Of a stretch of 64,000 nt of DNA, positions 22,133 to 33,614 are shown piece by piece. Source of the DNA: Paraconiothyrium sp. Pb-2020 (Eukaryota; Ascomycota; Dothideomycetes; Pleosporales; Didymosphaeriaceae); NCBI GenBank assembly GCA_022419385.1, contig JAJUBI010000005.1, positions 682,001 through 746,000 on the forward strand. Reading direction: 5' to 3'. The notes beneath the pieces were generated by a model. That model was not told where the DNA came from and did no database searches. It saw only the letters and a program-made list of their open reading frames with translations. Made by a program: the position numbers and the translations under genes. Each line of letters starts with the position of its first letter. The stretch's first letter is position 1.

Positions 22133-22626
22133 ATGCCTACTACTGGTCGCTGCAACTGCTCCAGCATCACCGTAACACTTGATCAATTACCGCCGAAGTC
22201 AGCGCTATGCTACTGGTCAATAACCCCATATCGATCGTAGACCCAAACACTAACTATCTCGGCCAGTTCGAATTGCAAACGCGCCGGTTCCGGTCTCTGC
22301 TCCATCGTATACAGTGCGTAACCCTCCCCTCTACACCACACTATCACTGACTTGATCCTATGTACATAGTCCTAGACCGCTCATCCATCAATGTCAACGA
22401 TCCAAAATCCCTCCTCAAAACGTACGCAGACAATGACACGAAGTCGGGAAACACGGTGTATCGCTCTTTCTGCAGCAATTGCGGGAGTCCCATATATTCA
22501 AGCATGGGGCCGGACGCTCCTAAGGTTATTCTAAAGGGTGGGATATTCGATGAGTATCCGGAGCCTGGCTTTGAGAATTTCAAGGAGGAGCGGCCGGGGT
22601 GGCTGGACATTAAGGGTGGGTTGTGA
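22133..22626 (+). CDS. GFA/CENP-V family protein (glutathione-dependent formaldehyde-activating-like)
   Basis: Three exons, 22133–22215, 22267–22313 and 22370–22626, join to 128 residues. Intron 1 (GTCAAT, ACTAAC branch, CCAG) and intron 2 (GTGCGT to CATAG) are phase 2 and phase 1. The joined protein has the zinc-binding pattern of the family: GRCNC near the start, then LCYCSNCKRAGSG across the first junction, and FCSNCGSPIY in the last exon. GFA proteins bind two zinc ions and are thought to bind or form S-hydroxymethylglutathione, though most fungal copies have no tested substrate. The gene converges with the subtilase. Confidence 0.85.
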
Positions 22627-22793
22627 GAGGTGGACGGTGAGGAAGTGGGTTATGGGTGTACCGTTCGTGTGTTAACGCGCTCACGAGCCTTCATGAAGGG
22701 ATTGCAAACTCATGAAGTGATGTTGTTCATTCAATGAATATTATACATTGCATCGTATATCGTGGCCCATTGTTATACCCCTTCTCGCCTACC

Positions 22794-25536
22794 CTATATA
22801 TACTTGATAGCGAAGGTTTCAGTCTCAGTAATGTCGTAGTCGCTCTCCTTTGCCTTGTCTCCAAAGATGTGCAACGCGCTGACCTTGAACTTGTACGACC
22901 CTGCCGGCGCAAAAGAACCATCCTCCAGCTGACCGTTGAACTCCCAAACCGAGCCCCCGCGCGGCAGATACACCTGCGGGAAGCCAAAGATGTTGCCGAG
23001 CGAAGAGGTGTTGTAGCCAGTCTGCGGGATGACCTCGAGTTTGACATAGGAGCTTCCAAGAGCAAGTCCGAGGAAAACTTCTGGGTAGGCGGTACCGTTG
23101 GGCGCAGTGCCATTGTTAGACGGGAGAGTGAAGGTCTGGTTGCCGCTGATAGGTGCAGCGTTAGGGTCGGCAGAGGTGGTGAGGTATGTGTCGGCTGCAC
23201 TGAGAACGGTGGCGTTCTTGAGGCTGCCTACGACGCCGAGGTAGGGGAGGCTCAAAGAGTCACTGGTCGAATTCAAGGTGATGTATCCGCTGTATACTGG
23301 GAGTCGGGTTGCGTCGAGCGAAGGGGGTGACACGGTGACTGAGACGACTGCAGAACCACCGGCTGGGACGGTGACTTTGTCTTCGCTGAAACTCAGAGTG
23401 GCACCAGTGGCGGTCAGCTCATTGGGGAATGGGCTGGGGAAGATGGTACCCGCCTCCAGAGTGTAGCCGGTAGCCGCAACAACATTACCAAGGTCAAACG
23501 TGGCATCCTCACTACCAGTGTTTTGGATAGTGAAGTTCGTCGTTTGGATGAGGTTCGCGGTGTCGTTGAAGGAAATGCTGGAAACGCTGAGAAGGGTCTT
23601 CGCGTATGCAGCGTCGTGGGCTTGAAGCAGTCCACTACCTTGCTGGGCAACAGGAGCAAGGTAAGGGTAAGTTGAGGCGCCGTCGTTGAAGAGATTAGGG
23701 TTGGACGTTGCCGAAAGGACACTTTCGAGTTCTAGTGGGTCGAATGTACCACGAACCTCTGCGACCAAAGCAGTGATAGCAGCCGCAAGAGGGCATGCCA
23801 TCGAGGTACCAGAGAGGACAGCGTAGCTGCCAAGAGCACGCGGGTATGTCGAGAGGATCAGGCCGCCCGGCGCTGCGAGCTGGGGTTTAACGTCAACCTC
23901 ATACGTAGGACCCCAGGAAGTGTAGGTGCTGAGGAATCCACCAGTTGCGACATTCGGCTGCGAAACAATGTAGATCGGTGCAACCTTCGGGTCGACAATA
24001 TTCACGGTAACGCTGATGCCGCTCGCCAAGTCGGCGATCCACTCCTCTCCCTGCTCCGCTGTCACCATGCCTGTTCCTTCGATACCATCAACGGCGGCAG
24101 AAACAGAGATGAGCCTACTTAGAAATTAGAGATATCATAGAGCATAAAAGCCGGATCTTACTCACCCTGCGACATTGTTATAGAACAGGATGTACTTCGC
24201 TCCGAAGGCGGCCGCATTGGTTGCCTTCTGGACGAACGTGCACGTTCCTCTACGGATCAGTACGATGTAGCCGGAAAGATCAGGAGTGTCGGCCGGATAC
24301 GCATCGCAACCATTCGCGGTGTCAGTCGCATCATTGTTTACATTCCATAGCGGAAGGCTGATGTTAGGCCAGTTGGCTGGGCTACCAGGGGTCCATCCAA
24401 ACGACTCGGTCGATGAATTAGTCGATGAATTACCCGTGCTGTAGGTTGCGTTGGTGAGGACTTGAGGGGCCTGAGTGTTATCAACTGAGGCGATTGCAGT
24501 TACGCCTTTCCCGTTTGCTGCCGTGCTGGCGTAAAACAAGCCCTGGTCGCTGGCGACATGTTAGCTCGAAACCAGAGACAAGTCGAGAGTGTACGCACCC
24601 ATCGTTACCAGCACTGACAGTGCATGGAACACCCTGCTCAACGATCCGCTGGACAGCGACGGCCCAAGGGTCTTCTGTCCATCCGGAGGCTCCACCGATG
24701 GAAGCGGTAATGATGTCGCTACCGTCTTCGTAGGCTTGATTGTAGGCCGCGATGAGGACATCGTTGCCGGCGCTGCCTCCACACCCGAAGACTCTGTAAG
24801 CCCCAAGCGTGACATCAGGCGCGGCGCCCGTGAAGCCGAAGGGGTTTTGTTGCGCGGCAATGATACCAGCAACGTGGCTCCCATGACCTTCGCACTCGTC
24901 AATCGGATCGGGGTCAGGTACTGGTGTGTTGAAACCCGTGTAGTTGTCGCCAACAAGGTCAGTACCGTACGATACAAAATGACCCGCGCCGAAACCACCG
25001 CCTAGTGCCGGGTGAAGATAGTCTATGCCAGTATCGATGACCGCAATCTTGATGCCTTTTCCTGTTACACCCTCTTGACGAAGCTGGTCTACTTGCGTCA
25101 TGACGTGTGTCGAAAATGTGTCGGTGGTATTTCCGTCAGATTGACGCTTCTTCAGCGCTGCCTGCGCGAACTCGGTGCGACCATCGGTGCCTTTCCAGAT
25201 AACCTCGTCTTTTGGCACGTTGAAGATGCGGACAGGCCAGATTCGCTTGACAATGTCCATGTTGGCGATCTTCGCCGCGGCACCCTCCACGTCCGAAACA
25301 TTCTTCAATTGGAAAGAGGTACCTTTGAAGAGCTTATAGTCCAGCTTGAGGCGGTGCTTTACAGCAACGTCATCGCTTCCGAGCGTGCTGTAGAAGGAAT
25401 CCGAGTCATGGTTATCAGCCAATTCCACGATGTAAGCACCCGGTACTATCTGCGCTGTAGGCTCTTTTGAGGTTGCAGCAGCAGCAACGGAGAATGCACT
25501 CCCAAGAAGGGGCAGAAAGGACGTCCAGTGCACCAT
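22794..25536 (-). CDS. Secreted subtilisin-like serine protease (S8, Vpr-like, with PA insert)
   Basis: Three exons, 25536–24599, 24549–24166 and 24114–22794, give about 880 residues. Intron 1 has GTGCGT and a GCTAAC branch; intron 2 has GTGAGT and TAG. Start MVHWTSFLPLLGSAFSVAAA is a signal peptide, then an I9-type propeptide (PGAYIVELADNHD). The catalytic triad is plain: Asp in IAVIDTGIDYLHPALGG, His in CEGHGSHVAGIIAAQ, Ser in LSGTSMACPLAAAI. A protease-associated insert (YIVLIRRGTCTFVQKATNAA) lies between His and Ser. A long Fn3-like C-terminal region with many N-glycosylation sites follows. This is the layout of minor extracellular protease Vpr and C5a-peptidase-like fungal enzymes, acting outside the cell on protein for nutrition or host contact. 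The triad residues are all present, so activity is expected. Confidence 0.93.
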
Positions 25537-25550
25537 GGTGGGCGACTCAG

Positions 25551-25574
25551 AAACGAAACGAAACGAAACGAAAC
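25551..25574. repeat. AAACG pentanucleotide microsatellite in the subtilase leader
   Basis: Four AAACG units plus AAAC lie 15 bases upstream of the subtilase ATG. On the transcribed sense they read as a pyrimidine-rich TTTCG repeat in the 5' leader. Confidence 0.8.
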
Positions 25575-25642
25575 AATGAGTGAACGAAAGTCCCAAGGAT
25601 CCGCGTTGGATGAAGACGTGTCCAGCGAGAGCTGTTGCATGG

Positions 25643-25650
25643 TTATATAT
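25643..25650 (-). promoter_or_regulatory. TATA-like element of the subtilase gene
   Basis: ATATATAA on the minus strand lies about 107 bases upstream of the ATG at 25536, a usual spacing. Confidence 0.4.
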
Positions 25651-27091
25651 CTAAATAGCTCGGCAGACGCGATGCAGCGTGATCCGGCCTTGCGATGGCG
25701 CATACAGATTCCGCCATTGCTTCCCCGGGGCGTCTTGGGTGACTACACCCGATGAGAAAGGTATCAATCAAAAGCACGCGCAACACAGATGCACGTCGTG
25801 AGACATGTATACCGGGGGCGAGGCGGAACGTCCATGAGAGACGGATTAGGAAGGTGGGTGTGGTCACGTACAGGGGTAGTTAGGAGAGACTTGAGCTGAA
25901 GAGGCAGGATAGGCGCTGCCAAGGAGAGCTTCGCAGTGCTCATCCTTATCAAGATATGCAGGTACTCGTAGGCCGGTGAAATTGCGGGCACAGGCGAGCA
26001 TCCAGTGTTGGAGTGTGTAGAAGGCGCGCACTGTGTAGGCAGCTGACCTGCTCCATCGAGTTTAGCATTACGGTAACGAAAACACCAGGTGGGTACCAAA
26101 TCCGCCATCGAGGCATCGAGGCTTGCGAGCATGAGTCCAAGCCTAAGCTCATGGACATGTCTTTGATCAGGATGTCAAACTCTAATGGGCTGATCCAGGC
26201 GCTGCCAACGGGGAGGGTGAAATGCAGCATGGCCGGCGCGCATGCACCCTCAGGGCTGACCATGAGCGCGTGTGATTGCATGCGCGCCGGGTGTTCCGTC
26301 TACCAGGGTAGTTGAAATTGCATTTGCGGAGGCGGCGAAATCCAGATGCGATTGTCGGAGGTCGTTATCAGGCCTCTCCTCCGGCCACCATTGGATGGGG
26401 CGCGCATGGGCTTGCCAGCTCAGTGGCGCAAGTGCTAGAAAACCATAGTTCTCCGTGGTATAGCTCTTGGCAGAATGCCTTGTTATCTTCAGCAGGTCTT
26501 CGGACATTGTCCTGGTGGTTGCTTCAAAGCCTCGTCATGCGATATGTGAACAGGGACTCGTCGAAAGGTGGACGGCTGAGGTATCCCAGAGGTCTTTTTC
26601 AGTGCTGGCCGGCTGTTCACCGTCTCCATGATGGGAGAAGGAAAGACTTCAGCACCAAGGTTCGGTACCATAGCACGAGCTGCGACCACAACAAGCCACA
26701 GTGCGCCTCAGACGTAGGCAATACTGCGTTCGGGATCTAAGGTGGAGACGTGGGGAACGAGGTGGTGAGGAACGGACCGAGGAACGGGATCGAAGGGCGC
26801 TAAGCCCTTTCGATGCCCATCGTGCTACCCCATAGCGGACGTCCGACTCACCACCACGAATATTTGTTTGCAAAACAAAATAAATAGAGTATGTCCGCGT
26901 GGAGAGCCGTACACATAGCTCGGGTCACGATGGCGCATCAGCTCTTGTGACCGGTATTGAATATGAGGGAGTTCAGCTTATAGACAATTTCACACTCCCT
27001 AAACAACAAATGAGGAAAGAATATGTACACGAAGTATCGCGGGCGCACTGGCTCTGTTTCCAAGCCTGCTGCAACGATGTAAGCATCGGAC
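25651..27091. other. Gene-free region between subtilase and chitinase
   Basis: Frames of 60–142 codons overlap on both strands here, but none shows a recognisable domain or a consistent splice model. A perfect 14-bp GC-rich inverted repeat (26233–26246 with 26277–26290) is the only structure noticed and is listed separately. Confidence 0.35.
26233..26290. repeat. Perfect 14-bp inverted repeat, 30-base loop
   Basis: CCGGCGCGCATGCA and its exact complement are separated by 30 bases. The stem is very GC-rich and lies far from any supported gene. Confidence 0.5.
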
Positions 27092-28450
27092 CTACTCCTG
27101 TCGCAACCCCCACCTCATCTCCCTCTTTTTCAAACCCTGCAAGAAGCTCTTGATGCTGGCGACGAACCCAGGGTTCGTCCAAGCCTGCGAAGCATCCCAC
27201 ATCATCACACCGCCGAAGCTAGAGAACTGCGCGCTGTACTGAATGACCGGCTGTAGAGCGCTTGGGCTGATGTACGATCCCGCGTTAGCTGCTCGAGTGT
27301 TTGCAGGCACCCCGAGAAGGACCTTCGCAGATGGGTTCTTCGAAGCCTTGGCCCATGCATCCCACTGGTTGAAGTTGAAATTATTTTGAGTACTCGTTCC
27401 AGAGGTGTACGAACTAACACCGCAATAGTTGTTGTAGAACTGGACATTGACCCAGTCCAGCGGCACATTATTAAGGATATCCTATATGATATGAGTAGGT
27501 ATAACATATACATGAAGAGGGAGCGCTTACAGAAGTATACGCGTCGGGGTAGGGGCATTGCGGCGCTGCGCTGAGGTAGTACTTCTTTCCAGTCGCAGCA
27601 TTCATGAGGGTACGGAGGCGGTTGGCGAAGGTGGCCATGTTGGAAACGTTTGCCTAAAGACTTAGTAAACGACCTAAAAGGATCGATGAAGAGAGTGTAC
27701 CTCAAAATCAAAATCAAATCCATCCAAGACACTGTCTGCAAATGGGCGAAGGGCACCACTGCTAGACTGGACAGGGCCAAACATTGCCCAGATCTTGTCC
27801 GCAGCGGCCGTAGCAAGAGCAGCCGTCGTGAAGCCACCTTCATTGTAAGAGTCACCACCAATCGAAAGCATTATGGTCTTCCCCTGATTCTGGCATGTTT
27901 TGATATCCGCTCTGTACAGCAAATTAATAAGGTCCTGATGGAGAAAGGGCGTTAAGAGGAGGAAGGATCGTAGCCGTAACTACCGTTAACCTAGGTACGT
28001 TGTGCAGGCCACAGCGTCATGAGTAAATGAAAATTACAGGGCACTTACGCGATCTGAGGGCAGTTAAACGTCTCAGTGCCTGCGAAAGTAGTACAGTTGT
28101 CCCCCGCGTTGGCGAAGTTCATGACAGGTTGGCCGCCAGTGCCACTGAAGCGAAGCAAGAACGAGAGAAGGAGGACCTGTACAGTTGATCAGTTAGCCAC
28201 GGAAAGAACGATGATAAATATCAACGTACGTCGACATTAGCATCTGTGCGACCATAATTAGCTAAAAGAAGAAGAGCGTGGGTAAGTTGAACCTACCGCA
28301 ATAGGTTGATAGACGTGATTGTGTGCTCTGCTGACCAGCAGAGTTCTGTCCCCAATAAACGACGACATTGGATTTACTGGCTGCGTTGAATCCGGCGCGA
28401 ACGGACGCTGCGGCAGCCAAAAGGAGGGAGAAGCTTGCAAAAAGGCCCAT
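27092..28450 (-). CDS. Secreted GH18 chitinase (fungal class III)
   Basis: About seven exons run from ATG 28450 (signal peptide MGLFASFSLLLAAAASVRAG) to TAG 27092–27094. Exon 1 carries SNVVVYWGQNSAGQQ. After a 54-base intron the reading is YCDANVDVLLLSFLLRF, then GGQPVMNFANAGDNC. A later exon has the SxGG strand GKTIMLSIGGDSYNEGGF and the catalytic motif DGFDFDFE (DxxDxDxE, last Glu the acid). The final exon has PLDWVNVQFYNNYCGV and GGVMMWDASQAW. The chain is around 320 residues with no chitin-binding module or GPI signal, so it resembles compact class III endochitinases that cut chitin during wall remodelling or scavenging. Introns with GTAAGC, GTACGT and CAG ends keep the frame throughout. 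Exon borders in the middle are approximate. Confidence 0.9.
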
Positions 28451-30030
28451 GGCGGTAATACGTATGTACAAAGAAGCAGAGAAGTTACTGAAGAGGTATT
28501 CCCAGAGACGGAAGTTGTCTTTGACAAGCGTGTGATGGTCAATAACGGCCGTCTTTATACCTGCGCCGGAGAATTGATCGTAGACCACTCTACGCGCCGT
28601 ATCCTAGGTATCAACCACTTATCTTTACCGTTCCCGCTCCTGAGTACGTACTGATTACGACGACGCACGGGACCGGTACTCTTGCGGTAATGTAAACAGG
28701 CCACAGTATGAACAGTACCATTACCGCGAACCTACTGTCCCCGTGCCTCGTCGCACCCACTACGTACTGTTGGGTGCGCTGACTCACGTGGAGGCGGTTA
28801 TGTTGGGTTGCGATGGCATTCAATTGGTGAATGTAGAGCGAGCTTCTACAACGGTGGATAAGAGGTTGCAATCCTTCTCCCACGAAGGTGCGGGGTGACG
28901 GGGGTTGACTATCAATGTAACTCGGCGTAAGTTTGGTCACAGTATGAAGCTGGTGTAGGACACTCCAGGGGTACACATTGGGATGATACAACCCATCTAT
29001 GGTCAGCCGTGCGGCAAGAGAGATTGCACTGGGAGTTGTCATGCGGGCGCTTCTCAGAAGGGGGTTCGAAAGAAAGCTATGTATGAGAGGTGTGATTTTG
29101 AAACATCAAGTTACAGCAGAAGATAGTTGAAGATGAAGAGATAACTCCGTTTGCAGTACTTGATAGTTAATTCTGTTCATAGCATAAACGTTCAAATATG
29201 GTATCTAAAACACCAAGTGAACGTGAAGTTGAAGCTGGCTATCCGGGTAAGCTCAGCAGCCGAAGGACGCATACTGGTATGCGGTTTCGGCGAACTATCC
29301 ACATGGTCCAATGAGAAGTGGCCATTACTCGACATTAAGCCCTATCACGAGCGGACACCTCGACTGAAAGCTGCAGGAACAGATTCGAGTGTCGTTGTAA
29401 TTGGACGGAGTTCACAAGGGTCCTCAGGAGTCCAGCGCTTTGACGATACCTTCCTTTTTCGGTAATGCCATGTGCAACGTCAACGTGAGTGCCTTGCGTT
29501 AAGCCGTTCGGACGGGAGGGCCAAGAAGATGCTCAGCGGACTTTGCGTGAGCCCGTTAGAAGTGTAGCGCATCGAGATAACAAGTGTCCCGCGTGAACTG
29601 TATCTTGTGCCTTCTGTCCTGTCGATCGTCCCCTAAAGAAGTCATGGTACTGCCTTGTGGTACATCTGCAAAAGTTTCTTGTATGGCCACCTCTATTTCC
29701 CGATAAAGAAACTGATCAGTTCGGAAGATGCGCTCTGCGAAATTATGTTGCGCACCCACAATGAGTTCCTCCGATTTTGCTCTCAACTGCCGGACCACCG
29801 CAGAGAACACATGGCGCACCGTAAGGAACGTCTCTGAAGATCCGAAACATTTATTAGCTAGCCTTCATTGGGTTGTACGTCGATCGTGAAGCGCCCCGAA
29901 TGCAACTCTGGCCGGCAAGCCCGAGTTGGTGGGGGACGATAAGTGCTTGCGGTCCGATGATCAATGCGGCCAGCTTATAGCGAAGCCCCACTACTGGTGT
30001 TTCGGTGGTAAGCTGGCTAGATCAAAGGTA
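28451..30030. other. Gene-free region between chitinase and the core-less HET gene
   Basis: Frames of up to 143 codons (28611–29042 minus; 29151–29465 plus) lack motifs and mutual support. The first few hundred bases hold the chitinase promoter. No repeat or RNA gene was found. Confidence 0.4.
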
Positions 30031-30981
30031 TCATCGCAGCGTGAGTATTTGTGAATCCACCGTAGCAAAGTACTCCTCCAGTTTCTCAAAAGCTCGGTCA
30101 CATGGACTGTAAGCGCGACCAATCCTAACGTAAGGATTTCTCTCTGGATTGACGACGTTGCTCGCGATAAGAAAAAACCAATGTCGTTCCGTTCCTCCGA
30201 TGAGTATGAGTTGAACTGTGGTATTGTCGTAGTATGAATCTGGAATGTCCACGCGTTCGAATAGAGGGATTTTCGAAGAGCCACCCATGTCGACGTAGAG
30301 CGAAGGTTGAGAGGATTCTCGGCCGTGGTAGGTCAGAGTTCCTTTGAGCACTTTCGCCCTCAACAATAGCTCGGCAATTTCGAGGGATGAGTCAAATTCG
30401 ACCTGCGACCAACAAATGCGGGGATGGATGAGCTCGATCCTTTTTGAAGTAAGGCGGAAGCTCGGGTATTGCACGGCTCCTGGTAGGCCCATCCATGTCC
30501 AGGATGGAAATGGAGCGATTCTTTTTCGCGGTGCTGGCTCATCCCAGATGCCTCTCTCCCACAGCAGTCCTTCGGCGAGATCTTGTTTCCAAAGCCCGAG
30601 CAGAGGCTCATCTTTCTTTAGGTCCTGCACAAAAGTAATCAGACCAACAAGTGCAATTGCCTGATTCTGATTGTTGTGCTTTCTCTGCATCGAATATTCC
30701 GATACCCAGTACGCCCAGCTTCTTCGGAGGTCCACGGGATTCGATGCAGACACCGGGGAGGCTGATTGACGCTGCGCAGCCACGAAAAAGTCGAGAAGAG
30801 TTTGACAGCCTTGACAACTCTTGCTGGAATTCCTCAATCTCGAGATGCGCGGCACTTTCCGCCTAGCTGGTCCGATGGGCTTGAAAGAATCGTAACATTC
30901 TTGACAGAGACCGTCTCCTGTTCCAGTTGGCGTGGTTGGGAAATCCTCCAGCTGGAAGGTGATCTTAACCGGAGGATCCAT
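30031..30981 (-). CDS. HET-family protein lacking the HET core
   Basis: One uninterrupted exon of 316 residues, starting MDPPVKITFQLEDFP. The N-terminal quarter is a standard HET lead with paired cysteines (LCQECYDSF and SKSCQGCQTLLDFF). It runs at about residue 90 directly into a standard HET C-terminal region: DLRRSWAYWVSEYSMQR, NQAIALVGLITFVQ, then LLWERGIWDEP and FPSWTWMGLPGAVQYP. The whole TIR-like core (SYxWG, WIDxxCIxQ, RxWxxQE) is missing with the frame intact. So it arose by an in-frame deletion or was annexed as a core-less form. It cannot have the HET enzymatic core, but could still bind partners of full-length HET proteins. It may also be a relic under no selection. An upstream TTG extension exists but lacks support. 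Confidence 0.8.
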   Translation of the reverse strand: MDPPVKITFQLEDFPTTPTGTGDGLCQECYDSFKPIGPARRKVPRISRLRNSSKSCQGCQTLLDFFVAAQRQSASPVSASNPVDLRRSWAYWVSEYSMQRKHNNQNQAIALVGLITFVQDLKKDEPLLGLWKQDLAEGLLWERGIWDEPAPRKRIAPFPSWTWMGLPGAVQYPSFRLTSKRIELIHPRICWSQVEFDSSLEIAELLLRAKVLKGTLTYHGRESSQPSLYVDMGGSSKIPLFERVDIPDSYYDNTTVQLILIGGTERHWFFLIASNVVNPERNPYVRIGRAYSPCDRAFEKLEEYFATVDSQILTLR

Positions 30982-31944
30982 GCCATTTAAAGGTACAAAG
31001 TTGCGTAGATTCAATGTGCTGAAGCTTTCAACAAAATCCGAAGGTCGATAGAGATGACGCCAAACTTGGCACGGAGGCTGGCCTAGCAACTCAGGGGCGG
31101 GCCGATGTCAACGCTAGACGTAGAGCCACACAGACAATAGTTGCTAGGCGGCGCGTTATGAAACCATGGCGTGTGTAGCAACACATGGGACGCCCAAATG
31201 TGCGTGTGCTGGAGGATGACGAGGATGTTGCTCGGCCTTTTTAATGGGGCGGGGTCTGCACATGCCCATGTTGCTGAGGAACATGACCCGCAGCGAGATA
31301 ATTGGACGCAAATTCGCGCGATCAATACTCTTCGAAACTTCACACAATCTGTATGCACAGTTGTGAACGTGTCAGCCCATGGACAAGTGGCTTGCTCCCT
31401 GAATCGCAATTGTTGTGTGCTTAAGGGGCATTCGAACGGTCACCTAAGCTCAAATATCAGGCAAACCTGGGGCACGGCCAGTGACGTACATGTGCAAGCG
31501 TAGCATTATTTGGACATCCCAAACTGGTTCCCGGTCTCTTTCCAACCGCGGTTCCTGTGCGCAGACGTTCGTACGAGCACGAACGCGGGACGTCTTCCAC
31601 CGCCAAACGATATCTGGAGGTTGCCCCGTACAAGGTAAGAAGCGTATCCGTCAGGTTAAAGGGTCGTATGAGAAAGTGCACCGAGGCCGCAGTCCAGATC
31701 TACAAGATGCCGGTCTGGAAATGCTGGGTACCTGCCGATCGCCCGCCGATCATCTGTGGCTGTGCTGGCCCGGGCTTCTCGGATGACGCGGACTCCAGAT
31801 GTCCCTCGCATGCATCGCGCGTGCCACAATCCTCACATTGTTTACCCTGTTGTCTGATCGATGGTATGCAAGTACCCATCGGAGATGATCTCGGGCTTTA
31901 TCCAGATGTCCGTTGGAAGGTCGTGAAAACGCTCCATCGGCGGC
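30982..31944. other. Divergent promoter region between HET-like and Zn2Cys6 genes
   Basis: This 960-base region holds promoters for genes on both sides. Several 60–130 codon frames begin with non-ATG codons and carry no motif. Nothing else is supported. Confidence 0.4.
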
Positions 31945-33614
31945 ATGGCATTTAAAGGGAGGCCGAGTAAGGCCTGCTTTGCGTGCCGTGGAAGACGCAT
32001 CAAGGTATGCAAGTGCGCTCAGCTATTCCCGTTGATGTTGTATTCATTGCGCTACAGTCTTCCATCGCAGCGACATAGCAAGGGCGGGGCTCTTCTGGGG
32101 ATTGCCTTGGAACAGTAGCATGTGCGCGATCTTTGAGTGACAATCCATCGCTGACAACCCCGTAGTGTGACAGAATTGAGGTGGGTTGCGGTCAATGTTC
32201 ACGCATGAATATACCTTGCCCGGGCTATCCGGACCCTCTGGACCAAGGCTACAGAGATCAGAGCGAGTTAGTGATGAAGAAAGCTGAAGCGAGCTACACG
32301 AGAAAAGCGCGCCGCGGACTAAAGGCTAAACTATGCCCTTCCAGTCCCTCAAATGTAGCGACATCTATTGTGTCAGAACACTCCTGGGCAGACCTGATGA
32401 TGGGAACGCTATGTCGCAATCCGTCACTACATCTCGACACCATCGCGGTAACAGAGTTCATGGCTTCTTACGTACCACAAAGTCCCTTTGACTACCTTCC
32501 GGTCATCTACACAGACTCGCAACCAGGATCGTCTTTGAACGTAAATGTACAAGCGGTTTCGCTCGCTATGACTGCTAGCAAACTCAAGGATCCCCGCATG
32601 CTTCGTCTTGCAAGGCAACTCTATACGACCGCTCTGTCAGACACGAACTATGGCTCAGACGCTACCCCAGAGAAAGCTATAAAAGACAGTACTTTCATCT
32701 CAGTTCTCCTCCTCGGTTTATTCGAGGCTCTTGCATGTCAGGTTACAGGAGCGTCCAGCAATTGGGCGGCGCACACTCGGGGTGCCCTTGCCTTGCTTCG
32801 ATTGCGTGGAAAGGCCCAATTTCGTCGCCCGCTCGGTTGCCGACTATTCGATCAGATGTGTGGCATCCTAACGTTCGAGACCGTATTGCGTAAAACATCA
32901 TTGCCGCTGGATCTACTTGAACTTGTGTCTATTGCGAAATTAGTACATGGGGAAAGTCCTAGGACCTTGTTCACCAACCTAATTGGTGAGATAACAGAAT
33001 CACCCTCTGTGCTATGGGATTGCGATATGCTGCCGTCAGTGAAGGTAACGAAAGCTCTGTGGCTCGATCACAGGGTATTACAATTTACGAAAGGACTACC
33101 TTCGGATTATGACTATCAGGAAATGCACAAACAGATGCAGGATACACCCAATTCAGGCTGGGAGATACACGGGCACACTATACACCAGCATCAGCATCAT
33201 CATTCAGCAAGGCTATGGAATGCTTGCAGGGTATTACGCATAATGCTCAACGGTGTTGTTCATCGGACCTTGAGCCAACTGCCATCGTCAGTTTTGTTGA
33301 CACAGCGACGCGCGATAGAGAACATCAAAGATGCTGCAACGGACATCTGCGCCAGTGTCCCCCAATTCCTCAGCCCCGAAAAGTATGACAAGATTGGCAT
33401 AGAAGCATCCGACGAAGCGCGCGTCGCAACCCTGATAGCCGCTCTATCGGTAACGAAAGCGGAGCCGCTGGCACCCTCGACCGCGAGAAGCTATGCTGGA
33501 GAACGATTGAAATATATGGGGGAAAGGTTCAAGATCCCTCAAGCGGAGAGTGCAGCATCCGGCATGGGGCTCAATGTGCTCCATAGCGGGTTCCACATGC
33601 TTTATGTGTACTAG
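31945..33614 (+). CDS. Zn2Cys6 transcription factor
   Basis: Exon 1 (31945–32004) encodes MAFKGRPSKACFACRGRRIK. A 161-base intron (32005–32165, GTATGC to CGTAG) is phase 0, and exon 2 (32166–33614) continues CDRIEVGCGQCSRMNIPCPG. Together they give the binuclear cluster CxxCx6Cx6CxxCx6C split by the intron, a frequent position in fungi. Total 502 residues. The rest is a fungal transcription-factor middle region: WADLMMGTLC, VTEFMASYVPQSPFDYLP, FISVLLLGLFEALACQ, then the NWAAHTRGALALLRLRG segment typical of this subgroup. It acts in the nucleus on CGG-type half sites. Its neighbour on one side is an MFS exporter, which makes a local target plausible but unproven. Confidence 0.88.
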
